This document shows, piece by piece, positions 54,901 to 63,923 of a stretch of DNA of 64,000 nucleotides. Position numbers and translations under genes: made by a program. Source of the DNA: Cyclobacteriaceae bacterium (lineage in GTDB: Bacteria; Bacteroidota; Bacteroidia; Cytophagales; Cyclobacteriaceae); the NCBI GenBank assembly GCA_016787665.1, contig JAEUUC010000009.1, forward strand, positions 443,744 through 507,743. The letters run 5' to 3'. The notes below the pieces were generated by a model. That model worked only from the letters and a program-made list of their open reading frames with translations. It did no database searches and was not told the DNA's origin. Within the stretch, counting starts at the first letter, position 1. The number at the start of each line of letters is the position of its first letter.

Positions 54901-55029
54901 AGCACAGGTGGTTTGGTGCTAGGAAATTAGAAAAAAATCCGGCACGTAAAACGCTCGCTCCCGCTTCTTTTTTCAATCTGCCTTTTTAGCGGAAAAAGAA
55001 GTTTTCTTGTCCGGAACAGCCGATCACCC

Positions 55030-55251
55030 TCACGGTATTGCCTGCCTGCCCAAACGGGTAAATTCGACCACTATCTTTCCCGCGGAAAAGTTCGAGTACA
55101 GCAGCTTCACCAGGTTCCGGTTCTCCATTTCCAGCGCAATGTCGAATGCCAACTGGAAGCGGTCACTGCCAAAGCCTAACGCCTCCATCACATTCAGCAT
55201 GTCAGAGCTGCCCGTGCGGGATTTCAGAACTTTAGATATGTACTCGTCCAT
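55030..55251 (-). CDS. Hypothetical protein (73 aa)
   Basis: Start at ATG 55251 (MDEYISKVLKSRTGSSD). The 73-residue protein is predicted helical with a basic C-terminus (FTRLGRQAIP). I do not recognise it. The longer frame to 55329 runs into the gap behind the efflux operon and lacks protein-like features. It is on the minus strand, downstream of the RND permease, with 112 nt between, so an independent promoter is possible. Confidence 0.45.
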   Translation of the reverse strand: MDEYISKVLKSRTGSSDMLNVMEALGFGSDRFQLAFDIALEMENRNLVKLLYSNFSAGKIVVEFTRLGRQAIP

Positions 55252-55363
55252 ACTCAATGCGCAGGTTTGAAAAACACTCAAAAGTAGCCGAACTCCGCGC
55301 CCTTTCTGATCCCGGGCACAAACTCGCATTTGAAAAGGCGAGTGGACAACAAAAAAGCCACAA

Positions 55364-58300
55364 TCACGACTGGTTCTCTGCTGACTTCACCCGCGGAGGA
55401 ATCAACTTGTATACCACCGGGGTTACCACCCGGCTCAGCAGCGTAGAGCTGATCAACCCGCCAATGAGCACAATGGCCAGGGGCGAAATCAGCGGGTTCG
55501 ATGACCACGCAATGGGCAGCAACCCGCCAATGGCCGTAAGCGATGTGAGAATGATCGGGAGAAAACGCACTTCACCGGCTTCCCGAATGGCTTCTTCCAG
55601 ACCCTTACCCTGTTCGCGCAACTGGTTGGTGAAGTCCACCAGCAAGATGGTGTTCTTCACTTCAATGCCGGCCAGCGCGATCAGGCCCACGACAGCGACA
55701 AACGAAAGCGAGTTGCCGGTGACCAACAGCGCCAGTACGGCACCCACAATGCCCAGCGGTATGACCGACAAAACGATGAGCGTACTTTTAAATGTGCCGA
55801 ACTCCAGAATGAGCACGGCAATGAAAAGGAACACCGTAATGATAATCACGCTTTCAAAACCACCAAACGATTCTTGCCGGCTCTCGACCTCACCGCCCAT
55901 GCCGTAACTGTACCCGGCCGGCAGCGGCATCTTCTCCAATTGACCAATCACGTCATTCAGCACGTTGCTGACCAGAAAATTTTTTTCCACGTAGGCGGTA
56001 ACGGCCACCATTCTGATTTTATCGAAGTGATTAATGTTGAGGGGCGATGCCTCCAGCTTGAAATCGGCCACCTGCCGAAGCGGTATGGCCCTGCCCTGCT
56101 GGTTGTTGACAAAAAGATTTTCCAAGGCATCAAGTGTGGGGGTGCCGGCATTTCCCTTGGTCAGTACGATGCTAACGTCTTCGCCATTGTCATTCGAGAA
56201 TTTGCCCACGTTCAATCCGGCCACGGCCAGGCGCACGGTGCGGTCAATACTAACCGTGGGTACACCCAACATCTGCGCCTTCTCTTTATTAATGTCCACT
56301 TTGATATCGGACTTCAGGTGCTCCACGGGGTTGCTGATGTAAATGGTGCCTTCCGTGCTCGCCAGCATCGCCTCCACCCGCGCGGCCAGTGAGCGCAACG
56401 TGTCCAGGTTGTCGCCAAACAAGCGCACCTCTACCGGGGCATTGATGGGCGGGCCTTGCTCAAAGTTTTTCACTTCTACTTTCGCGCCCGGGTATGGCGT
56501 CCACTTTTTGCGCAAGTCGTCAATCAGTTCCAACTTGGCCTCAGCCGAAGTGTTCTCGTTAAGCTGAACAAATATCTGGGAGAAGTCGGTGCGCTCATTT
56601 TCGGGGATCACATTATAATAAATGCGGGGATTGCCCTTCCCGACATTGGTAGCATAATACTGTACCTCTTCATGCTGAGCCAGTTCGGTTTCCACCTGGC
56701 GGGTAATGCTGTCGGTATAATCGAGGTTGGATTGCAGCGGGGTCGTGATCTCGACCAAAAACTGGGGCTTTTCACTGGCGGGGAACAAACTAAAACCAAT
56801 GACCGGAAAGAGTTGAAGCGACCCTATGAAAATCAACACGGCCACACCCACTGTCCACCACGGCTTGTCCAACGCCTTATCGAGCAGGCGGGCATAGCTG
56901 CCATGAATCAATTTCTTCAACCCGCGCATGAACAGGTTGCCGTCCGGGTGCCCGTGCGTTTCTTTCAGCAGCCGGCTGGAGAGAAAAGGAATGATGGTGA
57001 GGGACACCACCATCGAGGCGAGCACCGAGGTAATCACGCCCATCGGCAACGAGCGAATAAATTCACCGGCCCCTTCCGGCAGAAAGACCAGGGGCAAAAA
57101 GGCAATGATCAGCGTGGCCGTGCAGCCAATTACGGCAATGCCAATTTGCTGTGTCGCCTTCAGTGTAGCCTCCAGTCGGGAGTGTCCTTCGCGCAACCAC
57201 CGTTCGATGTTTTCCACCACCACAATGCTGTCATCCACCAACAAACCCAACGCCACCACCAGGCCCACAATGCTGAGTTGGTTTAAACTGTAGCCCATGG
57301 CGTTCATCAGCACAATTCCAATGGCCAGCGACAGCGGAATCGAGATCATCACAATGATGGCCGCACGTTGGCCCAGCGGTAAAAGTGTGATGGCGACCAG
57401 CAGAATGGCAATGGCAAAATCGACACCGAGGCCACCCAACCGCTTGTTCACGTTGTTAGCCTGATCGAAATGATGGACCAGATCAATGTTGGCCGGAAGC
57501 GAACTCTTGAATTTTTCAATCACTGGGGTGTACACCTTTTGCGTTTTGGTAATGTTCTCGCCTGACTTCTGAGCGGCTGTGATGAACACACTGCGGTATC
57601 CGTTCAGGCGCGTGATGTGGGCCTCATCTTCAAAGCTGCTGTACACGTCAGCGATGTCGCCCAGGGTAATGTTTCGGCCATTGGCGGAATACACAATCGT
57701 CTGGCGCACCTCATCTGCGTTGCGGTAGTTGCCGCTGGTTTTGATGTTGAATGACTTGGTGCCCGCGTTGAGGTTGCCCCCGGGTATGTTGGCAATCTCG
57801 CTTTGTAAACTGCCAACCACCGCATCCAGCGGAATACGGGACTGCGCCATTTTATCCAGCCTGAGGTCAACGCGCACCACAGGGTCGGGCAATCCGTGGA
57901 TATCTACCTTTTTTAGTTGCTTGATCTGCTCCAGCTGATCCTGAAGATCCTCGGCATACTTTTTCAACACCTCGCGCGAAGCATTTTCCGAGACCAGTGC
58001 AATTTGAATGACGTTCACATCCGAGGGTGTAACCTTGCGTACTTCAAGGCTTGCAATGTTGGCGGGCAATTCGCTGCGCAGCGCATTCACTTCGCGCACC
58101 AGCTCACTGTACTTTTCGTCAACATCACTTTCGTACTTATACTCGACAAAGATGACCGCCACACCGTCACTAATGCTGGTTTTGATGCGCTTGAGATCTT
58201 CCAATTCGGATATCTCCCGCTCCAGCGGCTCGGCAATGAGCTCCTCCATGTCTTTTGGACTGGTGCCCGGATACACCACCACAATGGGAAACTGTGGCGC

Positions 58301-58423
58301 ATGTAACTCAGGGTCCTCCGAGCGGGGCATGTTCAGAATGGTCGTGACGCCCAGCGCGATCACCATCAGGAAAATGACCAGCGTGAACTGGTAATTTTTG
58401 ACCGCGTAATCTGAAATCTTCAT
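55364..58423 (-). CDS. RND-family efflux permease
   Basis: The 1019-residue product matches the HAE/HME inner-membrane pump: N-terminal helix MKISDYAVKNYQFTLVIFLM, two large periplasmic loops, and GLVVALGLLVDDSIVVVEN in TM4 with the Asp-Asp proton relay. A second half repeats this, with GLIALAGIEVKNTILLVDF. The pump uses the proton gradient to export drugs, detergents, or metals; substrate cannot be told. It is the last gene of an operon with the adaptor (31 nt upstream) and TolC channel genes, and a TetR gene precedes that on the same strand. Confidence 0.92.
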   Translation of the reverse strand: MKISDYAVKNYQFTLVIFLMVIALGVTTILNMPRSEDPELHAPQFPIVVVYPGTSPKDMEELIAEPLEREISELEDLKRIKTSISDGVAVIFVEYKYESDVDEKYSELVREVNALRSELPANIASLEVRKVTPSDVNVIQIALVSENASREVLKKYAEDLQDQLEQIKQLKKVDIHGLPDPVVRVDLRLDKMAQSRIPLDAVVGSLQSEIANIPGGNLNAGTKSFNIKTSGNYRNADEVRQTIVYSANGRNITLGDIADVYSSFEDEAHITRLNGYRSVFITAAQKSGENITKTQKVYTPVIEKFKSSLPANIDLVHHFDQANNVNKRLGGLGVDFAIAILLVAITLLPLGQRAAIIVMISIPLSLAIGIVLMNAMGYSLNQLSIVGLVVALGLLVDDSIVVVENIERWLREGHSRLEATLKATQQIGIAVIGCTATLIIAFLPLVFLPEGAGEFIRSLPMGVITSVLASMVVSLTIIPFLSSRLLKETHGHPDGNLFMRGLKKLIHGSYARLLDKALDKPWWTVGVAVLIFIGSLQLFPVIGFSLFPASEKPQFLVEITTPLQSNLDYTDSITRQVETELAQHEEVQYYATNVGKGNPRIYYNVIPENERTDFSQIFVQLNENTSAEAKLELIDDLRKKWTPYPGAKVEVKNFEQGPPINAPVEVRLFGDNLDTLRSLAARVEAMLASTEGTIYISNPVEHLKSDIKVDINKEKAQMLGVPTVSIDRTVRLAVAGLNVGKFSNDNGEDVSIVLTKGNAGTPTLDALENLFVNNQQGRAIPLRQVADFKLEASPLNINHFDKIRMVAVTAYVEKNFLVSNVLNDVIGQLEKMPLPAGYSYGMGGEVESRQESFGGFESVIIITVFLFIAVLILEFGTFKSTLIVLSVIPLGIVGAVLALLVTGNSLSFVAVVGLIALAGIEVKNTILLVDFTNQLREQGKGLEEAIREAGEVRFLPIILTSLTAIGGLLPIAWSSNPLISPLAIVLIGGLISSTLLSRVVTPVVYKLIPPRVKSAENQS

Positions 58424-58454
58424 AAACGAATAATTAGCGTGAGGTACAAAAGGT

Positions 58455-59495
58455 CTACGGCAGAACCGAAATCAGAGAACCATCCTTCAGATAGGCACTA
58501 CCGCTGATGATCAGCGTATGGGCCTGTTCCAGACCGCCAACGAGGATCACTTTATCTTTCTCAATGCGACCGATAACGACAGGGACTTTTTTGGCTGTTT
58601 GTTTGTCATCCGTCACGAATACGTAACCCGATTGGGCATCGCCATCCAGCAAGGCCTCATAAGGAATTTGCCAGGCGGCCTGACTGCGCGAGGCCGATAT
58701 GGTGGCTTTACCAAATAACCCGGCTGCCAGGCTTTTCGGATTCTCGATGGTTAGCTCCAGAACAAACGCACCGCTGCTGGCATCGGTGCCTTCTGACTTT
58801 CGTGTGACGCGGGCTCTGAAAGATTGATCCGGCAGCGCATCGGTGGTGACAAGAGCCATGTCGCCTACTTGCACTGCGGCCCACTCCCGATCACTAACGC
58901 CTGTCTTTAACAGCCACTGTCCGCGGCCGGCACCGTTGGTGAGCAGTACGGGAGCGCCCGGGGATATCACTTGTCCTTCGCTGGCTAGTTTTCGCAACAC
59001 AAACCCGTTGCTCACGGCACGGATTTCCGAGTACGAGCGGTTAAAGTTCGCGGCATCCAGTTGTTTGGATGCTACCTCCATACCGGTGCGGGCATTTTGA
59101 TATTGCTCCAGGGTGGCCACGCTGTCGCGGAAGAGGTTTTCCACACGGGCGAAGTCGCGCTTCGCTTTGTCGAAAGCTAACCGGGCCTGTGCCACCTGCG
59201 CCTCGATTTCGGTAAGGTTAAGGCGTGCAAGCAATTGGCCGCTGCGCACGGCATCACCCTCCCGAACGAAAATTTTCTCGATGACGCCCCCGGTTTTAAA
59301 AGCGAGGTAGGTTTCATCATCGGTGGTGAATTGGCCGGAGGTTTGGATGGTGATGGTCTGGATTTCCTTGACCAGAGGTTGCACACGCACCGGCACATGC
59401 TCGGTTACGCGCGGTGTTTTGGCTTGCTTACCATTGCCATCGCTGCAACTTTGCGCAACAACAGCCAGTGCAAGGAAGAAAAAGATATTTTTCAT
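58455..59495 (-). CDS. RND efflux periplasmic adaptor (membrane fusion protein), lipoprotein
   Basis: MKNIFFFLALAVVAQSC is a lipoprotein signal (lipobox AQSC). The 346 residues show MFP order: beta-barrel TGGVIEKIFVREGDAVRSGQ with lipoyl-like motif, helical hairpin from RLNLTEIEAQVAQARLAFDK to VENLFRDSVATLEQYQNA, then a second lipoyl and the beta-barrel. It links the inner-membrane pump to TolC. Its start is 18 nt after the tolC-like stop, and the permease follows after 31 nt. Confidence 0.92.
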   Translation of the reverse strand: MKNIFFFLALAVVAQSCSDGNGKQAKTPRVTEHVPVRVQPLVKEIQTITIQTSGQFTTDDETYLAFKTGGVIEKIFVREGDAVRSGQLLARLNLTEIEAQVAQARLAFDKAKRDFARVENLFRDSVATLEQYQNARTGMEVASKQLDAANFNRSYSEIRAVSNGFVLRKLASEGQVISPGAPVLLTNGAGRGQWLLKTGVSDREWAAVQVGDMALVTTDALPDQSFRARVTRKSEGTDASSGAFVLELTIENPKSLAAGLFGKATISASRSQAAWQIPYEALLDGDAQSGYVFVTDDKQTAKKVPVVIGRIEKDKVILVGGLEQAHTLIISGSAYLKDGSLISVLP

Positions 59496-59513
59496 GAGTT
59501 GCAGATGTTTCGT

Positions 59514-60869
59514 TTAGTTCAACGGGTAGGAGGCCGTTTCGCGTTCGAGGCTGGCCTCGGCCACCAATACTCGATACAGATTGACACGCACCAGCAGTTC
59601 GGCACTGGTCAGTTGATTGCGCGCATCCACCGCTTCGATGAAGGTGTTGACGCCTTCTTTGTAACCCTTCTCGATTAACCGCTGGTAACTTTGCGCAGCC
59701 TCCAGTTGCTTTAGGGCCGACTGGTAATTTTGAAAGGCACTGACCAGCGCATTCCGCGATACTTCGGTCGAGAGGCGCAACTGTCGGTTGACCTGATCTA
59801 CGTTGAGTTCCGCGTTTCTCACGTCAAGCCGCGACTGCGAAATTTTATGACGATTCGTGAACCCGGCAAAGAGCGGCATCTCAAGTTGAAAGCCGTAGAG
59901 ATAATAGTTGGCTTTGCTGGAGTATTCCAGGTTTTCGGCCTGCGCGCCCAAGTCCACAAAGCCGCTGACGCGGGGTGCCCAGAACAGCTTGTTCATTTTC
60001 AACACCTGTTGGTTGAGCTCTTGAGCCGTTTTGATCTGTAGCAATTCTTCGCGTTGCGTGGGTACGGCATCCTCCGCCAGCAGGGTTGTAACCGTGCTCA
60101 GCTCGGGCACAAAATCTGTGTTGATCTCCTCCGTGCCCTCGCGGTTAAGCAAAAAGTTGAAATACAACCGGCCATTCTCGACCTGCCGCTCGGCATCCAC
60201 CAGTTGTGCTTTAATGTTTTCAATTTCGGCTTGCGAACGAAGCACGTAGGCGGGCAACCCTTTGCCGTTGGCCAGCAACGACTCGTTGACACGCTTGCCC
60301 TCCTGCGCCCGGGTGAGTGCACTCTGGTAAATCACCACGCCTTCGCGGGCGCTCAGGTAATTGAAGTAGGCTACCTTGATGTTCCGCACCAACTCCCGCT
60401 GGTACACCTGAACTTCGTATTCCTGCAACAGCACTTGCTGCCCCCTGATCTTCTTGTTGTAAATCAAATCCGTATTCAGCAACGGCATGGACGTTCGCGC
60501 ACGGACATCGTAAAAGTTGCGGGGAAAAAAGTTTGTGTTGACATTTTCCAATTGCGGAAACTGGTCGGAAGCCGTGAGCTGGTTCAGCGTGGTGTACACG
60601 GGGTTCATGATATCGCCTATAGGAAAGCTGATGCTTCGGCCGCCTTCACCGCTGGTGAAGTTGCCCAGTAGCGATACGGAAGGCGCAAACATGCCATTGG
60701 CCATTTTTAACGACAGCATGGCCCTCTCCAGGCTGATGCTCTTTTGCTGCACCACAATGTTTCGCTCCAGCCCCTGACGAACGTAGCTGTCCAGGGCATT
60801 GGGGCTTTGGGCTTGCACAAAGCCCCCCATCAAAAGCCCGGAAACAAGTAAAATAAATGCCGTTTTCAT
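59514..60869 (-). CDS. TolC-family outer membrane efflux protein
   Basis: Start placed at ATG 60869 (MKTAFILLVSGLLMGGFVQA, signal peptide); the GTG at 60878 is a longer alternative. The ~451-residue protein has the two-fold alpha-hairpin pattern of TolC channels (LDSYVRQGLERNIVVQQKSI, LPAYVLRSQAEIENIKAQL and matching ALSAFQNYQSALKQLEAAQ). It is the outer duct for the RND pump, first of three co-directional genes. Its start region overlaps a probable TetR operator at 60869-60887. Confidence 0.9.
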   Translation of the reverse strand: MKTAFILLVSGLLMGGFVQAQSPNALDSYVRQGLERNIVVQQKSISLERAMLSLKMANGMFAPSVSLLGNFTSGEGGRSISFPIGDIMNPVYTTLNQLTASDQFPQLENVNTNFFPRNFYDVRARTSMPLLNTDLIYNKKIRGQQVLLQEYEVQVYQRELVRNIKVAYFNYLSAREGVVIYQSALTRAQEGKRVNESLLANGKGLPAYVLRSQAEIENIKAQLVDAERQVENGRLYFNFLLNREGTEEINTDFVPELSTVTTLLAEDAVPTQREELLQIKTAQELNQQVLKMNKLFWAPRVSGFVDLGAQAENLEYSSKANYYLYGFQLEMPLFAGFTNRHKISQSRLDVRNAELNVDQVNRQLRLSTEVSRNALVSAFQNYQSALKQLEAAQSYQRLIEKGYKEGVNTFIEAVDARNQLTSAELLVRVNLYRVLVAEASLERETASYPLN

Positions 60870-60887
60870 TATGAACACTGTTAAGTA
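60869..60887. promoter_or_regulatory. Probable TetR operator upstream of tolC-like gene
   Basis: TTATGAACA-C-TGTTAAGTA is a partial palindrome whose core GAACACTGTT equals that of the full palindrome before tetR; on the minus strand it matches 15 of 19 bases. It lies right at the tolC-like start, where a bound repressor would block the efflux operon. Confidence 0.5.
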
Positions 60888-60901
60888 TTTGTCAAATTTT
60901 T

Positions 60902-61540
60902 TTAGGCCTTAAGTTGTTCCATCATCTTCACAAATTCTTCATAAGCATTGGTCAGCAGCAGGTCGATATCCATACCGCTGTTGCGCACAAGGCCGACATG
61001 ACCCAAATGGCCGCTGGTGCGCAGCGTGCACAAACCGTGCATGGTACTCCAGATCACAAAGGATATGTTGGCGGTGTGGAGGTTTTTGAAATACCCCTTC
61101 TGTTGGCATTCGGCAACGGTGTTGAGCAGGATATCGAACGCGCGGTCTCCTTCATTCCAATCCTGGGCTACGCAGCTCTCCACATGCCTGAGCGGCTCCT
61201 CCATGACAAACATGAGCTTGTATGTATCCTGATTTTCAAGGGCAAAACGAATGTAGGCACGCCCCATGGCCTTCAGGCGCTCAAAGGGATCCGCAACGCC
61301 TTTCAGCACGCCAAAGTAGTCGATCAACAACTTGAATCCTTCGCGGTGCAAGTCAAAAATGATCTCATTCTTGTCTTTGTAATAGAGGTATATGGTGGCC
61401 GGAGAGTATTCAATCTTCTCCGCGATGTTGCGAATAGACGTTGACTCCCAGCCGCGCTCGGTGAATAACTCACGGGCTGCCGCCAGGATGTCTTTTTTCA
61501 ACTCTTCCTTGTGCCGTTGCTTTCGTTCGACCACACCCAT
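60902..61540 (-). CDS. TetR/AcrR-family regulator of the efflux operon
   Basis: Start at ATG 61540 (MGVVERKQRHKEELKKDILA). The N-terminal helix-turn-helix is ARELFTERGWESTSIRNIAE, then IEYSPATIYLYYKDKNEIIF. The C-terminal ~150 residues are a ligand-binding all-helical domain. TetR repressors bind palindromic operators and release on ligand binding; the operators at 61550-61585 and 60869-60887 fit this protein by position. It is adjacent and co-directional to the tolC-like gene (gap of 32 nt), so it could be translated from the same mRNA as the pump genes. Confidence 0.9.
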   Translation of the reverse strand: MGVVERKQRHKEELKKDILAAARELFTERGWESTSIRNIAEKIEYSPATIYLYYKDKNEIIFDLHREGFKLLIDYFGVLKGVADPFERLKAMGRAYIRFALENQDTYKLMFVMEEPLRHVESCVAQDWNEGDRAFDILLNTVAECQQKGYFKNLHTANISFVIWSTMHGLCTLRTSGHLGHVGLVRNSGMDIDLLLTNAYEEFVKMMEQLKA

Positions 61541-61549
61541 CGTTTTGTC

Positions 61550-61563
61550 TTGCGTATACGCAA
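61550..61563. promoter_or_regulatory. Perfect 14-bp palindrome upstream of tetR
   Basis: TTGCGTATACGCAA is a perfect inverted repeat located 10 nt before the TetR start, in the shared tetR/GMC gap. It may be another regulator site or part of the tetR promoter. Confidence 0.4.
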
Positions 61564-61566
61564 ACG

Positions 61567-61585
61567 TACTGAACACTGTTCAGTA
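61567..61585. promoter_or_regulatory. Perfect 19-bp TetR-type operator
   Basis: TACTGAACA-C-TGTTCAGTA has perfect 9-bp arms around a single C, typical of TetR operators. It lies 27 nt upstream of the tetR start and ~100 nt upstream of the GMC oxidoreductase gene, so it may autoregulate tetR and also affect the divergent gene. Confidence 0.6.
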
Positions 61586-61684
61586 AATCATGAAGTTTTT
61601 CCGGATTTTTTTGAAAGCCTCCATTTTGGCCGGATTTCCATGCTTTTGCCGCGGCACTCCTGCCGGATTCACTTACCTTGGGGC

Positions 61685-63304
61685 ATGACCTACGACTTTA
61701 TCATTGTCGGTGCCGGTTCGGCAGGTTGTGTTTTGGCGAATCGCCTTTCGGCCGATCCGGCCCGCACGGTGCTGTTGCTGGAAGCGGGTGGTAAAGACAA
61801 AAACCCGCTGATCCACATCCCGGGTGGATATATGAATCTGCATCACTCCTCCGTGGATTGGGATTGTTATTATACGGAACCCCAGCCTCATCTGAACAAC
61901 CGCAAAATTTATCATCCGCGCGGCAAGGTGCTGGGCGGCAGCAGTTCAACCAATGCGATGGCCTACATCCGCGGGCAACGCGAAGACTATGACCATTGGG
62001 CCTCGCTCGGCTGCGAAGGCTGGGGATACGATGATGTGTTGCCGTACTTCCGCAAGTCTGAACACAACGAGCAGTTTGAAGACACCTTCCATGCACGCGG
62101 AGGTGAGATGAACGTGACCCAAGCCTATTGGCATCACACCCCGCTGGGCACCGCCTTCATTGAGGCCTGTGCCGAGGCCGGCATTCCCCGCAATAACGAT
62201 GTGAATGGCGAACGGCAGGAAGGCGTGGGCTGGTTTCAGTACACCATGAAAGCTGCGAAGCGCCAGAGTGCGGCACGTGCATTTCTGGTGCCGATACTTG
62301 AGCGCAAAAACCTGACGGTGATAACCAGGGCTCAATGCAAGCGCCTCGTGATTGATCGCGACCGGGCCACCGGTGTTGAATTTAAGACGGGCACCAGCAG
62401 CACGTTGGTTGCGCGGGCACAGCGCGAAGTGATTTTGTGCACAGGGGCTTTTGAATCTCCCAAGCTGCTCATGTTATCCGGCATTGGCGCGCGCGAAGAA
62501 CTCGGCCGCCATGGCATTGACGTAAAAAAAGAGTTACCGGGTGTGGGCCAAAACCTGCACGATCATTTGTTCTTTCCGGTAAGCAGCCTGTGCAATCAGC
62601 CGATTAGTAATAATCATTATCTGCCGCTGTATCGCCAGGCTTTTCAAGTCGTGAATTACCTGATCAACAAGCGCGGGCCGCTATCGATCGGGCCGCTGGA
62701 GGCCGTGGCTTTTTTGAAATCGTCATCCGGGCTGCCCACGCCCGATCTGCAATTTCAGTTTACGCCCACGAATGCCGGTATTGATCGCGTAGTGGACATC
62801 TATGACCTCAACACCTTTCCGCATGTAGATGGGTACACGATACTGCCAACGCAGGTGCGGCCAAAGAGCCGGGGCCGCGTGGCCCTAGCCAGCATCCATG
62901 AAAATGATCCCCCCGTCATCGATCCGCGCTACCTCAGCGAGGATGAAGACAAAAAAATCATGATAGCCGGTGGGCGCAAAGCGCGTGAAGTATTGGAGGC
63001 CACCGCTTTTGACAAGTTCCGAATACGCAACCATCTGCCGGCTCAGCATTCGTCAGACGATGATTGGTTGCAGTACATCGCCCAATCGGCCGAGTGTGTC
63101 TATCATCCGGTGGGCACGTGTAAAATGGGCACTGATGAAGGGGCTGTAGTTGATTCGCAGCTGCGCGTGCGGGGCGTGGAAAAACTTCGCGTGGCCGATG
63201 CCAGCGTGATGCCTCGCATCAGCAGCGGCAATACCAATGCGCCCACGATTATGATTGCCGAAAAGGCCGCGGATATGATTTTACAAACCCTAACTTTGGG
63301 CTGA
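61685..63304 (+). CDS. GMC oxidoreductase, choline dehydrogenase-like
   Basis: Start put at ATG 61685 (MTYDFIIVGAGSAG), just at the FAD-binding GAGSAG motif; the longer frame to 61511 crosses the tetR region. The 539-residue protein has PRGKVLGGSSSTNAMAYIRG, GAFESPKLLMLSGIG, LPGVGQNLHDHLFFPV and the catalytic region ECVYHPVGTCKMG, with SSGNTNAPTIMIAEKA at the end. It oxidises an alcohol (choline or other primary alcohols) with FAD. Next comes the MaoC gene (1 nt after the stop), so the two are coupled. Confidence 0.9.
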   Translation: MTYDFIIVGAGSAGCVLANRLSADPARTVLLLEAGGKDKNPLIHIPGGYMNLHHSSVDWDCYYTEPQPHLNNRKIYHPRGKVLGGSSSTNAMAYIRGQREDYDHWASLGCEGWGYDDVLPYFRKSEHNEQFEDTFHARGGEMNVTQAYWHHTPLGTAFIEACAEAGIPRNNDVNGERQEGVGWFQYTMKAAKRQSAARAFLVPILERKNLTVITRAQCKRLVIDRDRATGVEFKTGTSSTLVARAQREVILCTGAFESPKLLMLSGIGAREELGRHGIDVKKELPGVGQNLHDHLFFPVSSLCNQPISNNHYLPLYRQAFQVVNYLINKRGPLSIGPLEAVAFLKSSSGLPTPDLQFQFTPTNAGIDRVVDIYDLNTFPHVDGYTILPTQVRPKSRGRVALASIHENDPPVIDPRYLSEDEDKKIMIAGGRKAREVLEATAFDKFRIRNHLPAQHSSDDDWLQYIAQSAECVYHPVGTCKMGTDEGAVVDSQLRVRGVEKLRVADASVMPRISSGNTNAPTIMIAEKAADMILQTLTLG

Positions 63305-63305
63305 T

Positions 63306-63770
63306 ATGGCAAAAGTCGTAATCAACAGCTTTCAGGAGTTTCAACAATACACCGGAAAGGAAATCGGGGTATCGGACTATTTGATCATCACGCAGGAGCA
63401 AATCAATGAGTTTGCCCATGCCACCCACGATCACCAGTGGATTCACACCGACCCGCAGCGGGCCGCGGTGGAAAGTCAGTTCAAAAGCACCATCGCACAC
63501 GGCTACCTGACACTGTCGCTGGTACCCCATTTCTGGTACGAAGTGGCCGAGGTCAACAATGTCAAAATGCTGGTGAACTACGGCATTGAGAACTTGCGCT
63601 TCAACCAGCCGGTGTTGGTCAATCAGGCCGTGCGCATGCGGGTAAGGCTGAGAGCGCTGACTGACCTGCGGGGTATTGCCAAAGCCGAGATGGACGTGGT
63701 ATTGGAAATCCGCGAAAACCCCAAGCCGGCTTTTACTGCCAGTATTGTCTTCCTTTATCATTTCAATTGA
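63306..63770 (+). CDS. MaoC-like dehydratase (hot-dog fold enoyl-CoA hydratase)
   Basis: The 154-residue protein begins MAKVVINSFQEFQQYTGKEI, and contains INEFAHATHDHQWIHTDP, the MaoC/NodN hydratase motif with catalytic Asp and His, followed by AHGYLTLSLVPHF (the hydratase-2 segment). It hydrates trans-2-enoyl-CoA. Its start is 1 nt after the GMC stop, so the pair probably act in one pathway of alcohol/acyl oxidation; the substrate is not clear. Confidence 0.88.
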   Translation: MAKVVINSFQEFQQYTGKEIGVSDYLIITQEQINEFAHATHDHQWIHTDPQRAAVESQFKSTIAHGYLTLSLVPHFWYEVAEVNNVKMLVNYGIENLRFNQPVLVNQAVRMRVRLRALTDLRGIAKAEMDVVLEIRENPKPAFTASIVFLYHFN

Positions 63771-63780
63771 CCTGCGGCCG

Positions 63781-63800
63781 ACCTTGTCCGGCAAGGTTTT
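63781..63800 (+). terminator. Probable intrinsic terminator after the MaoC gene
   Basis: ACCTTG and CAAGGT pair around TCCGG, followed by TTTTC. It starts 11 nt after the MaoC stop and fits a rho-independent terminator with a short T-tract. Confidence 0.5.
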
Positions 63801-63923
63801 CAAGGGCTCTCGTTTGAAAATCTAGATTGAAATCCTGGCTGTGAAAGTTCCTCAGGAGATTACCAGAGTAAACACGCCCGCAATCAACACGTTCATGACC
63901 CTCGCGCAAACGGGCCTAATCGC

